From NCBI GenBank assembly GCA_036245805.1, contig BTRK01000003.1, positions 24,624,685 through 24,688,684 on the forward strand: DNA of 64,000 nt, read 5' to 3'. Below the pieces are notes generated by a model. The model was not told the origin of the DNA and did not search any database. It was given only the letters and a program-made list of their open reading frames with translations. This DNA is from Pristionchus mayeri (Eukaryota; Nematoda; Chromadorea; Rhabditida; Neodiplogasteridae). Position 1 is the first letter of the stretch, and each line of letters begins with the position of its first letter. Made by a program: the position numbers and the translations under genes. Below are positions 42,401 through 53,000 of the stretch, one piece after another.

Positions 42401-45086
42401 TCTTCTCCCTCCTCTCTTCCTCCTTCTCTTTCTCAGTGGATGGATCTACAGTGGACCCCACTGAGTTCTTCCTTCCACTCTGCCCTCCTCTCCCAACTCC
42501 TCGTCCACGGCCTCAAAATGTCACGAGTATTTAACCAAGTAGAACAGGTGATGATAATATAAATGAAACTGATAATAAAGGAAATGGTTGGTGAATACCT
42601 CTTCCTCTTCCTCTTGTTCCTCCTCTCGTTGATTCTTCCTGATCTACTGAGCCGCTTTTCGGACCTATCCGAGAAGAATTAGAGAAAGTTCGCATCTACA
42701 ACGCAAATAATTTTACTTTGCTTCAAGTTCGCATGGTTTCCATATCGTATTTTTATTTTATAAATATATAAATATTAGAAATGAGTTCTGACCGTCTTTG
42801 GAAGACTCTTCTCTCTATCTTCTTTCTCCTTGTCCCTCTCGTCCTTCTTCAACGAATGTTTCTTCTTTTGTTCTCCATCTCTTCTCTTATCTCCCTTCTC
42901 TTCACTTCCATATTCTTTCTCGATAGTGGAGGGACCATCGGTTGATTCAGTTCTTTTCGGTCTTCGAAGGATTTGTATCGGCGGATGCTGCTCTGCAATA
43001 TCCAGTTCCCACTTTGCAAGTATTGTTTAATCACCTTTATCTTTTTCCTCTGCAACTCTCCTCTCTTCCTCCTTTCTCGTCTTTTCATCTTCCTTTTCTC
43101 TCTTCTCTTCCTCCATCCTCTTCCTCTCTTCAGCTTCCTTCTCCTTCCTCTCCTTCTCTTTCCGTTCCTTCTCAGCAGCCAATTTCTGCTCCACTTCACA
43201 TAACTAAACAAAATGTAAATGTTGCCACTTTCGATTAGGTCATTTAAAAATTATATTAAAATTGACCTTCTTGGAAGTATCGACCGGTTTGGCGTCTCCG
43301 AATATCGACTTGGCCGATGGTTTTCTCTGAGGCACCTCTGCAACATCTGCAAACACTTGGTAGACCCTCATATGCATGGACATCTCCTCGGCACATTAAC
43401 CTGCGCATGCATTCACTTTTGAAGTGCAGATTGGTGTCACACATATTAGGCTACAGGTTTGAAATGTGGCCTCATACCCAAGAAATAAGTGTAGCTGCTC
43501 CAATAGAATTGGGACTAGACTATGAACATCAATTTATTGAGTGAATAAGTTCAATTGTCCCTCGGTGGACTGAGACTCGCCTTGAGGGGGGGAGAGAGGG
43601 GCATCGCACGAGAAACGAGAGGAAGCTCTCTCCACTGTCGCGTATGAACTACTAGACTCCGTTCGATATCTACTGCAACTCCTCCATCTCATCCTTCCCT
43701 CTACTACATTCCAAGCTCTCTCTTTCTCTCTCTCACCATCCATCAATCCATCCCGAATACTTACTTTATCGGAGCAGCTTGGTACTCTCTGTGATCCCTC
43801 TGATGACCAATGTTGTAGTCCCTCCTACCGACTCCCCCGTGCCCCTCATTCTGGTATCGGCTTCCCATATCACCTCCGTATCCTCCTTAACATTACTCGA
43901 ATAAAGTACACAGTCATGATGTATATCCGTAACATCTTACGAATGATAAACAAGCGCTAACAAAGAAAACTTACTATATCCTCCTCTTTGATGATATCCA
44001 TCGTTTCCATAACTCCTTCCCCCTCTATATCCTCCTCCTCGACCTCTGCCGGATCCATCCATATGACCTCCACGACCACCGAAACCGCCCTAAACAGCGT
44101 CTTCGTTCAAATAACAATATTAATAGGTAGTTCAAAAGTAGTAAGCATATTGCTGTGAAAGGAAAGTCGAAGACGAATGAGGCAATAAATGGACTTACAT
44201 GGTGATGATATCCCCGATCATGATGCCCACCTCCATGAAATCCACCTCGACCGTACTCACCACTTTCTTAATGGGTAATACTCAAATTATGTATATTCTC
44301 AAACATCCACTATCTTTAAAATTATTTATACTAATTTATTAATTTGTGTTTAATTGTAATAGAAGTATGAACTCATTTCTAGGCCCTTCACTCACCCTGT
44401 CTATGAGATGCCCTGTGATAAGGATCGTCATGAGGTCTCTGTGCACTTCCGCTGATTCCGCCCATCCGAACGTCGTTCGATGGTCGAGACTCCGCTATCT
44501 TGACCTCAACAACAAAAGTAACTCAAATATTTGAAAGAATAAAAATGTCGGCGTTCAAGGAGTTTATGTTCACTACAAAAATACCGATAATAGAAGATTA
44601 CTCCGAATGGAGATATATACTAATTAGTTTAGCAATATAAAGGAAGATACAGTGAGAGTTTCCTCGTTGATCTTGTCTCCGTGCAACGCCAATACTTTTC
44701 TCATCGCCTTCTCATCGTGCACCTCCACTTTACCTTTCCCATCCACAATCTTCATCCATTTGATCTTTAAACAAAATTAAATTTCTTACAAGTTCTTTTA
44801 ATAGTTTCAAACCGTGCTCTCTCCTCCGAACAGGTAGAAAATCTCTTCATCTGTTGCTCTGGTGCAAGAGACTTGAATAAAGTAAGGGGGTCCAGGTAGA
44901 GGGGAGGGTTCCCTCTCGGGCGAATCGTTCAAAGAGGCAGCCATGAACTGTGGTACAATTACGTTAAAAACATAAGATATTGAAATGTACCTGTTCTTCT
45001 TGCATGATATCGGCCCAATTCTTGTTGGATAAGTCCTCGGACATTTGAAGGGCAAGAGTCCCTCCTTCATCTTCACCCTCTTTCAT
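36483..45086 (-). CDS. EIF4B: Translation initiation factor eIF4B
   Basis: RNA-binding cofactor of the eIF4A helicase. Exons: 45086-44991, 44947-44813, 44764-44651, 44504-44396, 44266-44199, 44089-43975, 43885-43765, 43672-43581, 43346-43267, 43203-43035, 42992-42807, 42664-42599, 42511-42340, 40783-40635, 36778-36669, 36566-36483; 1866 nt, 621 aa (human 611). It has SNKNWADIMQEE near the start. A divergent RRM follows (YFIQVSCTRATDEEIFYLFG ... KAMRKVLALHGDKINEETL). Then come a Gly/Arg/Tyr-rich stretch, SIFGDAKPVDTSKK, a Lys/Glu coiled coil, an RGRGRGRGVGRG box and the C-terminal FASNNKYAALLETE matching the eIF4B end. Exon 43672-43581 needs a GC donor; the 42807 donor is a frame-based choice. 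Introns 36779-40634 and 40784-42339 are stuffed with foldbacks. Confidence 0.88.
36902..37256. repeat. Inverted-repeat element, family I copy 2
   Basis: Ends CACTGGTATAGAAGCC and GGCTTCTATACCAGTG, with an inner pair around AGCCCAGATCGGGGTAC / GCACCCCGATCCGGGCTT. It shares the AGAAGCCCAGATCGGGGTA block with 17662-18022. The target duplication is unclear. It lies in the eIF4B intron. Confidence 0.65.
37346..37507. mobile_element. hAT-like MITE
   Basis: 162 bp, CAGTGGTCGAAAAGTAGGTC...GACCTACTCTTTCGACCACTG, flanked by 8-bp direct repeats CTCTGAAG / CTTTGAAG (one mismatch). CAGTG termini and an 8-bp duplication indicate the hAT superfamily. It lies in the eIF4B intron 36779-40634. Confidence 0.8.
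37600..40204. mobile_element. Giant palindromic foldback, family B copy 2 (B2)
   Basis: Ends TGACGACGGTTGCGTAAGAA and complement, flanked by TA. It contains D2 (37874-39509) inserted in its left arm. Without D2 it is about 970 bp. Left-arm bases 37600-37869 plus 39514-39640 pair with 39850-40204. The core GGGGATCATTTTTCGTATGC is shared with B1. It sits in the eIF4B intron. Confidence 0.82.
37874..39509. mobile_element. Giant palindromic foldback, family D copy 2 (D2)
   Basis: 1636 bp, ends CACGGGTCTCCTGTAAGAAT and complement, flanked by the 4-bp duplication TTAT (37870-37873, 39510-39513). The uninterrupted right arm of B2 (GCTAATTATATTGAATT on the complement) shows the empty target site. 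Arms of about 750 bp meet near 38700. ORFs inside are mirrored. Confidence 0.87.
40859..42279. mobile_element. Giant palindromic foldback, family A copy 2 (A2)
   Basis: Ends TCACGCCTCTCAACAGAGAA and complement, flanked by TA. Minus the hAT insertion (41024-41373 plus one 8-bp repeat) it is about 1.06 kb, close to the 1027 bp of A1 and A3. The inner block TGACCCCAGCTAATTTTTCG is shared. It occupies nearly all of the eIF4B intron 40784-42339; its right end is 61 bp from an exon. Confidence 0.85.
41024..41373. mobile_element. hAT-like MITE inserted in A2
   Basis: 350 bp; ends TAGGGCGGCAAGAACGG and CCGTTCTTGCCGCCCTA, flanked by CTCGGCAC / CTCGGTAC. The intact opposite arm of A2 (complement GATCTCGGCACCTCC) shows the empty site, so insertion and 8-bp duplication are proven within the window. 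The interior has repeated ACGGGTCA / TGACCCG tracts. Confidence 0.88.
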
Positions 45087-45848
45087 CTCAATTGGATGAT
45101 ATTGGAATAGTATCAAAACAAATGATCGAGAAGCAATAATGAAAACCAAATCGAAGGGCTCAAATACTTCCATATGAGAGAATCAAATGACACCACATCG
45201 TGGTGCAATTTTACGCCATCACCCCTAGTACTAACGGAACAGTTAAATGCAAATTTGAAGAAAGTATTAAAGTAATTTATTGTAAAAGCTTTTCAATGCA
45301 AACAAAGCAACGAAATGCAGCTGCACAAACACGGTATCTATAATCATACCTGCTCAATTAGCTAATGTATCTCAGGTAAAAATAGTGAAAATCTAAATGC
45401 AACGCAGCGGAATACTAAGAGGAAAAAAAGACAAAGAAGCGAGGAAAACGATAAAACAGACATGAAATGGCAATCGGGGTAGAGAATCGAGCGTTTGAGA
45501 AGCATAAAAAAGGAGATCATATGATGAACGACGTAAAAAACGGAGCGTCAACTAGAAGCTGGTTGCTACTACACAAAATAATATAATAATATTACAAACT
45601 CAAATTAACGACAAAGAAGATTGTGAATTCCGTCACGACACAAATTGGAAAAAAAATTAAAAATGCGCCCTTTTCTTTTCAGGTTACCGAAAATACGGTA
45701 ATCGTATTGATCAGGCTTCTCACATTTCTTTGCCATTTCCCTCGATATTTGCAAATAAAATGTTTGTGAAATAAATATTTGTGAATATTCGCGAATCCTC
45801 AAAATTCTCTAGTCATTTGCACTGGAGTCGTGAAGATTTTTCCGATCT
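45087..45848. promoter_or_regulatory. Divergent intergenic region, eIF4B / coiled-coil gene
   Basis: 762 bp between two diverging start codons; AT-rich, no repeats recognised. It presumably contains both promoters, but no motif is convincing. Confidence 0.4.
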
Positions 45849-47113
45849 ATGCTAGATCGCTTGGACGCGCCACTAAGGTCTTCAATAAGGAAAAACTACT
45901 TTCGCAACGAAGATCGTGTGAGTATATTTTCCGCCTTTTCGATACCTTTTCTGGTAGCATTATCAGTAACTTTCCAGCACGTGTCGTTCGAAAGTACGAG
46001 AATGACGTCTGGCAACAATATTACGAATAATATGGAAAAGAAGGCGAAGACGAGGCAACCTAAGCCGGTTAGTCATGTATTCAGTGCGTACCCAATTTTG
46101 CAATTATGCATATTTGTCAGGGAGCCGAAAGAAAACGGAACACCGTAGCTGAAAAGGAACAATCAAAGAAGATAAAGAATAATGAGGTCATCACCAAAGT
46201 CCAGGAGGTGTGAAACAGTTAATTCCAAAAATTGATATGGCATTAAGGGCCGCGAGGAGGTGACTACAGCAGAAGAACTTATGAGAACTACTGAAAGGAA
46301 GATCTGTGAAATTAAACAGATCACTGCAATTCGATTCAAAGATATCGGCATGTTCGTTAGTCAAGTTCCTCGGGTCGAAGAGAGAAAGCACAAATTGAGG
46401 GTATGTATCTATATTTCATGGTTTCACCAATTATGTTTCATTTTTTAGAATGAATGGGCGGAAATTGAAAAGAAATCGGCCATTCTCGAGGAATCGAAAG
46501 ACTTGGATCAATTTGAAGATGCGATTGAACAGCATGAACAGGTCAGACAGAAGGAACTAAAAATACTTTCATAAACCGTGACTGTTTTTGTTCTCGATTA
46601 GCTTCATTCTTTATTAATCGCCCTTAAAGTTACCCAACACCCTTGAAAATGCCTTTCTATATTATTTAACAATGTAGTAGAACGGGTTCTAATCAGTTAA
46701 ACTGGAATAATGAAAATAATAGAAAATCAATATTTGCAACAACGTAGAGCCGTTTCAGTCTTAGTTGCCTGATCACGCCCGCTCTCTCTCTTTTACACAC
46801 TCTCTCGCTCGTTTTGTCGTGATCAGGGCACTTCCGCCAGTTCAAATTATTTTCATGGGTGTTGGGAAACTTTAAGTTTCGTAAAAATTGTCGAATCTGA
46901 GATAGCAGGACTTTCATTAAACTACATTTCATTCTAGTTTCAAACAGCGGTGTACTGCTTTTTCGATATCATTGTTTTCAGTTGGTGACTCGTGTATCAA
47001 ATGAACTGGACAAGATCTCAGCACAATTTGATCTATTGGACGAGTCTGTGGGTGACATGGATGAGTTGATGCCTCTTCTGAATAACCTCCTTCTCGCATG
47101 CAATATCGAGTAG
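45849..47113 (+). CDS. Uncharacterised coiled-coil protein
   Basis: Exons 45849-45917, 45978-46067, 46121-46207, 46248-46400, 46449-46541, 46982-47113 all join in phase 0: 624 nt, 207 aa. The N-terminal third is basic and low-complexity (NMEKKAKTRQPKP, KEQSKKIKNN). Residues about 85-190 are predicted by eye to be two or three coiled-coil helices (VEERKHKLRNEWAEIEKKSA, DQFEDAIEQHEQLVTRVSNE) ending DELMPLLNNLLLACNIE. There is no signal peptide or membrane segment. The size and helical layout resemble small BLOC-1/BORC-type subunits, and there is a faint likeness to BLOC1S4, but I do not recognise it. The start is the first in-phase ATG; exon 1 could be extended upstream. Confidence 0.7.
46628..46871. 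mobile_element. piggyBac-like MITE, family F copy 3
   Basis: 244 bp, ends AGTTACCCAACACCCTTGAA and ...GTGTTGGGAAACT, flanked by TTAA on each side. An inner pair CTGATCACG / CGTGATCAG encloses a CT-rich centre. It lies in the last intron of the coiled-coil gene (46542-46981). Confidence 0.8.
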
Positions 47114-47556
47114 TCACTTTTTTATACACTCTGTGATCCTGTGAATGTTCTTTTGTGATGTATTTACATTGTTAAGTTTCTCGAATGATCCTCATCTCTT
47201 ATCTGAAATATATGGCGAAGTTGACAGCTTCCTATGAACATGATACATCTTGCTTCCCTATAGATGAATCTCTTTCCTTTGATGTTGTCTCTCTGTGCTC
47301 GTAATCATACTTTATCGATAAAACTACGAATATACAAAATTAAAATGCGGAGAGGCAGCATATACAATATAAAGTGAATGTTGTAGAGTGCGAATAGTCT
47401 TCTCTTATCTAGGAGGTTGCCGTTAGTAGGCCGATGAGAAAAGAGAATAGATGGAGAGATTGATGCGGAATAAAGGGAAAAGACCTGTGTATGGTTGAGG
47501 TTGAGAGGCGAGAGCGTAGCGGATAGCAGAGGATGCAATGGTAATCTATGAGGAGA
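47114..47556. other. Intergenic, convergent 3' ends
   Basis: 443 bp between the stops of the coiled-coil and Cys-rich genes. It holds their 3' UTRs; nothing else was recognised. Confidence 0.5.
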
Positions 47557-48427
47557 TCAACGACGACAGAGGACACATCGGATGAGTGAGAGGATGAAGG
47601 ATGCGAGCATGACCACTGCCAGAAGAGCGAGCAGCACGATCACCCACGTTTGCAGATTGAAGCAGCAATCACGATTCAATTCACCTGATTTGTATCCCAT
47701 TCTACCACTAATGAGCATCAGCGGAATTTTTGAATGTGGAGGTTGAGTTAGAGACCGTCGCCAAAATTTCACCCCCCCCCCTCCCATTCAATGATGCCAA
47801 ATGAGTACTACCTGAATTCACATATCTCAAGTTTTCTGATTCTCTCTTTATAGGACGACATAGAATGATTGTGCCATTATGAAACTCATTGTCAAAAGTA
47901 AGTAACTGTGGCTGCTGAATGATCTATCTTGGTATAGTTATGGATCATCGCAACTCATTTCTCAGGAACATGAGGCAACTTTCTCCTGGGAGGAGAAAGT
48001 TTTATTATTTAAAAATCAGAAAAGTTGGTATGTGTCAGGTAAGTCTCCCGTTACATCCAATTTTCCCCGAATTGCTCCAGTCTATTCGACTGTGAATCCT
48101 TCTTCAGCATAATTTACTTAAAGGGAAGAAGACCCCTTTCAGCTCGTTATCACCAGTCCTCAGCGAGTTTACCAGATCGATCCATTTCTCACCACAACAC
48201 TTGTAGTAGTGGAAGAATGAGGAGGAGGGACACGCCGTGCCGACAAGAGGCACTGGACAGTACAGTGCTCCATCCTTCAATGGCCATTCAGAGGTGGGGG
48301 GGGGGGGAGGGGGGAGACGAACCTTCGTGGTAGTAACCTCATTCACTGCATTCTTGACGTCCTTCTCTACATCTCCGTACACGGCAACAGCCAGAACAGC
48401 CAGACAGAAGAGAGTCACTCGAAGCAT
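47557..48427 (-). CDS. Small Cys-rich single-pass membrane protein, nematode type
   Basis: Exons 48427-48323, 48274-48193, 47684-47557; 315 nt, 104 aa. MLRVTLFCLAVLAVAVYG is a clear signal peptide with cleavage near residue 18. A short ectodomain follows with GALYCPVPLVGTACPSSSFF, then HYYKCCGELNRDCCFNLQTW. A strong membrane helix (VIVLLALLAVVMLASFILSL) leads into a tiny cytoplasmic tail, IRCVLCRR, with two Cys that could be palmitoylated. Six extracellular Cys remain after cleavage. The donor within TGTTGTG|GTGAGA and acceptor CAAATCAG join GGT across the intron and make CCGELNRDCC. The FHYYKCCG...CCF..QTW pattern is one I associate with a nematode family of unknown function. Function is unknown. 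Confidence 0.82.
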
Positions 48428-50024
48428 ACTGGAATTGCTAGATATACGGTAACTAGAGGATGTGGACACCAATGTATCAGATGAAGGAAAGAGGACTGAA
48501 ATAGAATGGATGGAGAATGTGAGAAGGATAGGGGATGGACAGAGGGAGAGCCTCGTGGCTAACAGTGTAAGAGTGAAGGAGAGAGGAGGGAAGGAGGGAG
48601 GAGTTCACAATAAAGAATGCTCAGACTGAGTCAGATGAGTTGAATGACCTTCGATTCGAATGAGAAGAAGAAGGGAGGAAAGGGATGAAGAGAAGGGGAG
48701 GAGTATCGATAGAGGGAGAACCACACGAAAACAGAGATGCAGTCTCGTTAAGCTATCCCTCTGATTGTTCCCTTTCTGCCCCTCCCCTCAAACAAACTCC
48801 CCCCTCCAAGGGAACGGAAACGACTGGATGAAGGGAGAGGTGAAGAGAAGAGAACTCAGCTGCTACTCGCGAGAAAGGAAGGAATGAGAAGGAAACTCAA
48901 GGCTTTACCTCGGACATCAATGGAATGCACAATGTAAGAGTGAAATGATTAGACAATACGATATTCAGCCACATTTGAATGGAATTCTGATCGGTTGAGA
49001 AACAATAATAGACTCTGAACAAACTATAACCATGCATGCACGAGAAGTAACGGATGGGAAAGAACGATAAATATGGGAGTGGGGGGAGAAGGATGGAATG
49101 GTGTGGAGTGAGATGAGAGGAAGGACTTGGACGAAGAATGAAAGGAGAGGAGAGAACCATCCAATTGAATGTACAGACTAGACATGAGAGAGGGAGAGAC
49201 TAGAGACAGAAACGAAGATAAAGGGAGAAGGAGAGGGTGGACTGGGATGACTGACTGACTGTATGGCTGAGTCACCATAGGAACGACTGGAGAAGACCAG
49301 CAACAATCGATTGACTCCTTCCTCTCTCTATCTAAGGGCATGAGTTCAGACGACGAGAAGTTTCTCTTTGTCGTCGCATTCTTCGATCACTTTTGACTCC
49401 TTCCGAAGGGAAGAAGTGGAACCGAGGAAGGAGGAGAATTTGCTGGAGACGAGAGAGAGCGAAGATTCGTTCTTCCTTCCTCCGACGAGTCCTTCCACTC
49501 CCTCGTTGACGTGCACCTCCAATTTACCACTTCTTCCACCTCTTCCCCTTCTCCCCCCCCCCCTCCCCCCACCTCCCTTCGTGACTACAAGTGCATACCC
49601 CACCCTCTTCCCTCACCCGCTCTCTTTGGTTGTGTGTTTGGAGCCCCCCCCCCTCACCCCAGAAGAAGTCTTTCTGATATGGGCCGTAGATTGAGGGGGC
49701 CGACTCTTCTCCATATCTCCCTTTTTTTTCTTTCCGTGGGTGACGTTTTTAGATTGATTGAAGAGAAGAGTGAAGAAGAAAGATCACTCCTCTCCTCATC
49801 TAAATACATCAAAAGGGCTGAAGAACGAATTGGTGGAACGAGACGAGAGAAGAGAGAAAGAAAAACAGGGAGGCACTTTTTCTGTTTTTGAGTCTCTTTC
49901 GAAATGCTTTCGCTCCTTTGGCTCCCCCATAATAGGCATTGCTCTCCCTATGACTCAATCGGGAATTCGAAGGGAGGGAAGGGGGGGGGGGGAGGGACTA
50001 ACTGGCGATGGTTGGAGCAACTAT
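48428..50024. other. Intergenic, low-complexity CT/GA-rich
   Basis: 1.6 kb between the start of the Cys-rich gene and the end of ATP7. It is purine-rich from 48480 to 49320 and C/T-rich from 49400 to 49660. Open frames here are composition-driven; I see no supported exon. Confidence 0.45.
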
Positions 50025-53000
50025 CTAGTTAGAAGGAGAGCAGAGAGAACTCACGGGGAATCGACCCGTTGCCAATTCTTGGGAGACGAATCTATTGAAT
50101 GCGGCAGACTTGAGAGAGTATTCCGTCGGCTTCCTCAAAGAGACTCGATTGAAGGACCCTCCCATCCCTCTCGTGATATGGTTGTCTGTAGAAGGAGAGA
50201 GAGACACGTACTTCCATCTCTTGAGAAGGAGCGACGAAGTGACGACGGATACACTCGAGAGAGCCATCGCAGCTGCTGCCATCCACGGCTGCAGATAGAA
50301 TCCCAGAGGACGGAAGACCCCTCAACACACTCCATTAACCATACCCCCCCCCCCCTTGCAGCAGCACAAATGAGAAGGGAGACTACTCGCGTGCCCATGG
50401 CTAATGAGACCAACGGATAGAAATAGGATAGTGAGAAGAAAGAGAAGAAGTGAGAGGGAGATCGAGAGCATCTCACTCGTTTCTTGCAATTGGTGAACAC
50501 CCAATAACGACGAAGAAGGACACTCATAATCAGTTGAAGGGTGCATCTCTCTCCCCCACGACCCTCTCTCTACTAATCAGTGCACGCTGCCTCACACATT
50601 TTTGTGAGGCAGTGCGCATAGATAGAATAATGTGATGATATCACGCCGTTCACGAGAGAATCGAGCTAGAATCGCAATTCTTGGGAATGGGAAGAAAATC
50701 TGGAAATTGGTTCTGACCAGTTTTGGGCACCTTGAGGCATGCCTGACAGTCCCCCAAAGTATTATTTTGCATACCTCATTTTCAAGCTCCCGGCATCAGG
50801 TCGGGGATCGGCACCTTCTCCTTTCACGGCGATTATCTCATTTCTCGTGTAAGATAATCGAAATTTGCTCTCTGAGTGACCCCCACTCATTTTTCGAGCT
50901 CTATCGGTCCATGCAAACCATTTTCCATAAAAGTCAATTTTAACGGTGCTACATTCATTATCGAATTCCTCGAAAATGTAGGAAAAGGTGCAGCTCAAAA
51001 TTCCGCAGCTCATGCAGCGCATCAAGAGCTTTAGAATGAATGGCTTGCGCAAAAAATACGATCTCACCTGTGTAAGTTAAGTACATTTCAGTTTGCCTTA
51101 CCATTTGAACTTTATTTTCAACAGTATAATTCACCCTCACACAGCTCTCTTCGGAGAATGCGGTCAAGAATGATCGCTTTCTCTTAATTTATCTGCTGAA
51201 AATAAAGTTCAAATGATAAGAAAAACTAAAATGTACATAACTTACACAGGTGAGATCGTATTTTTTGCGCAAGCCATTCATTCTAAAGCTCTTGATGCGC
51301 TGCTTGAGGTGTGGAATTTTGCGCTGCACCTTTTCCTACATTTTCGAGAAAATCGACAATGAATGTAGCACCGTTAAAATTGACTTTTATGGAAAATGGT
51401 TTGCATGGACCGATAGAGCTCGAAAAATGAGTGGGGGTAACTCAGTGAGCAAATTTCGATTATCTTACACGAGAAATGAGATAATCGCCGTGAAAGGAGA
51501 AGGTGCCGATCTCCGACCTGATGCCGGGAGCTTGAAAATGAGGTATGCAAAATAATACTTTGGGGGACTGTCAGGCATGCCTCAAGGTGCCCAAAACTGG
51601 TCAGAACCAATTTCCAAATTTTCTTCCCATTCCGTGTCTCAGCTCGAATCTCTCGTGACAGGCGTGATATGTTATGGTGCAACCGAGCCCGGAACTCAAG
51701 ATGACCCACCGAACTGGAGTACAGTAGGAGTGGACACTGTATCTCCAATTGGTTTCCGTTAGCCACTCGGCAGTGATGGGCTTGGAAGGTTAGATGGTCC
51801 GGGCCCGCGTATTTTTGCTGACCGGGGCCGCGTATATTCGGCTATGGGCGGGGCCCCGTTTTGCCGGGGGGGGGGGAAAGTCGCCAGAGGGCCGCTTTTA
51901 GGGGTATTTAGGGGAAGTTAGGGGGGTTTAGGGGGTTTTCAAGCAGGCTTGGGGGCATGTTTAGGAGGCTATACAGCTAGCGTTCCCCCCCCCCCCCCCC
52001 GGTCGCCAGCCGGAGGCCCGCCCGCCGCCACCGCCAAAATTGCCTATTAATTCTCAACATATTTCAAGTTTTAAGGAAAAAATCAGTTCGTGCTTCTACA
52101 ATGGACATTCCGTAGTCAGGTTTACGGTATGTTATAGAATAATTTCGAGATCGATAAAAAAATTCGGTAAATAATATGACCCGAGGAATTCACATTGCTC
52201 CACGGAACTGGTTCAGGGTACGGTATTTAGGATTACGGTAGTCATATATTGTAAGTTGATACGGTAGTTAGTCTTGGTTGCACCATGGCTTACCATCCCT
52301 TTATACACCATAACCACTGAACTTCTATGCACGATACCTGCTACAAGGCACTCATGCCTGACTGGTTGCAGTGAGTGGTGATCAACAATGATCTCCCCTC
52401 CCCTCCCCTCCTTTCTTCTCACCAGCTGCAATGGGTATTCCGATGACATTGTAGATGACTGCGAAGAGGAAGTTCAATCTGATTCTCCTCGTCGTCTCCG
52501 CACTCAATTCCATCGCTGCCACTACATCCAACAGATCGCTCTGCAAGGGGGCAATCGAGGGGGAAGAGGGATCTCCCTCCCTCTCTCACCCTCACTAAGA
52601 CGATCCGTGCACTCTCGATGGCTACTTCACTCCCTGCTGCGATGGCAATGCCCACGTGAGCAGATGCCAGAGCGGGCGAGTCATTCACTCCATCCCCCAC
52701 CATGGCCACACTCTCTCCCCCCATCTGAAGAGCTTCCACCTGCAATGAACACCTCCCTCCCCTCCCCCCCCCCCCTCCCCCCTCACCTTGGCCTGCTTCT
52801 GATTGGGAAGCACTTGGGCGAAGACCTCATTGATGCCCACCTGCAACCACCATTCCCTCTCCCTCCTCCCCCTCTTCTCACCTGTCTGGCAGTGGCTTCA
52901 GCAGTGGTAGCATTGTCTCCCGTGAGTAGAATGACTCTCTTCCCCCTCTGTCTCAGACTGAACACTGCGAGGGCAGCCTCCTTCTTCACCTTGTCTGCGA

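Noticed and set aside
43317..43444. Alternative minus-strand frame MCDTNLHFKSECMRRL... across an eIF4B exon
   Set aside because: The exon 43346-43267 in the other frame gives SIFGDAKPVDTSKK, which matches eIF4B and fits both neighbouring phases.
48480..49700. Several long low-complexity frames upstream of the Cys-rich gene
   Set aside because: Caused by GA/CT-rich composition; no conserved motif, no coherent splice phases.
50038..50420. Apparent plus-strand gene ([20 protein letters not shown] and neighbouring frames)
   Set aside because: The opposite strand encodes the ATP7 C-terminus ([18 protein letters not shown]), which matches the family and splices in phase; the plus-strand frame is its shadow.
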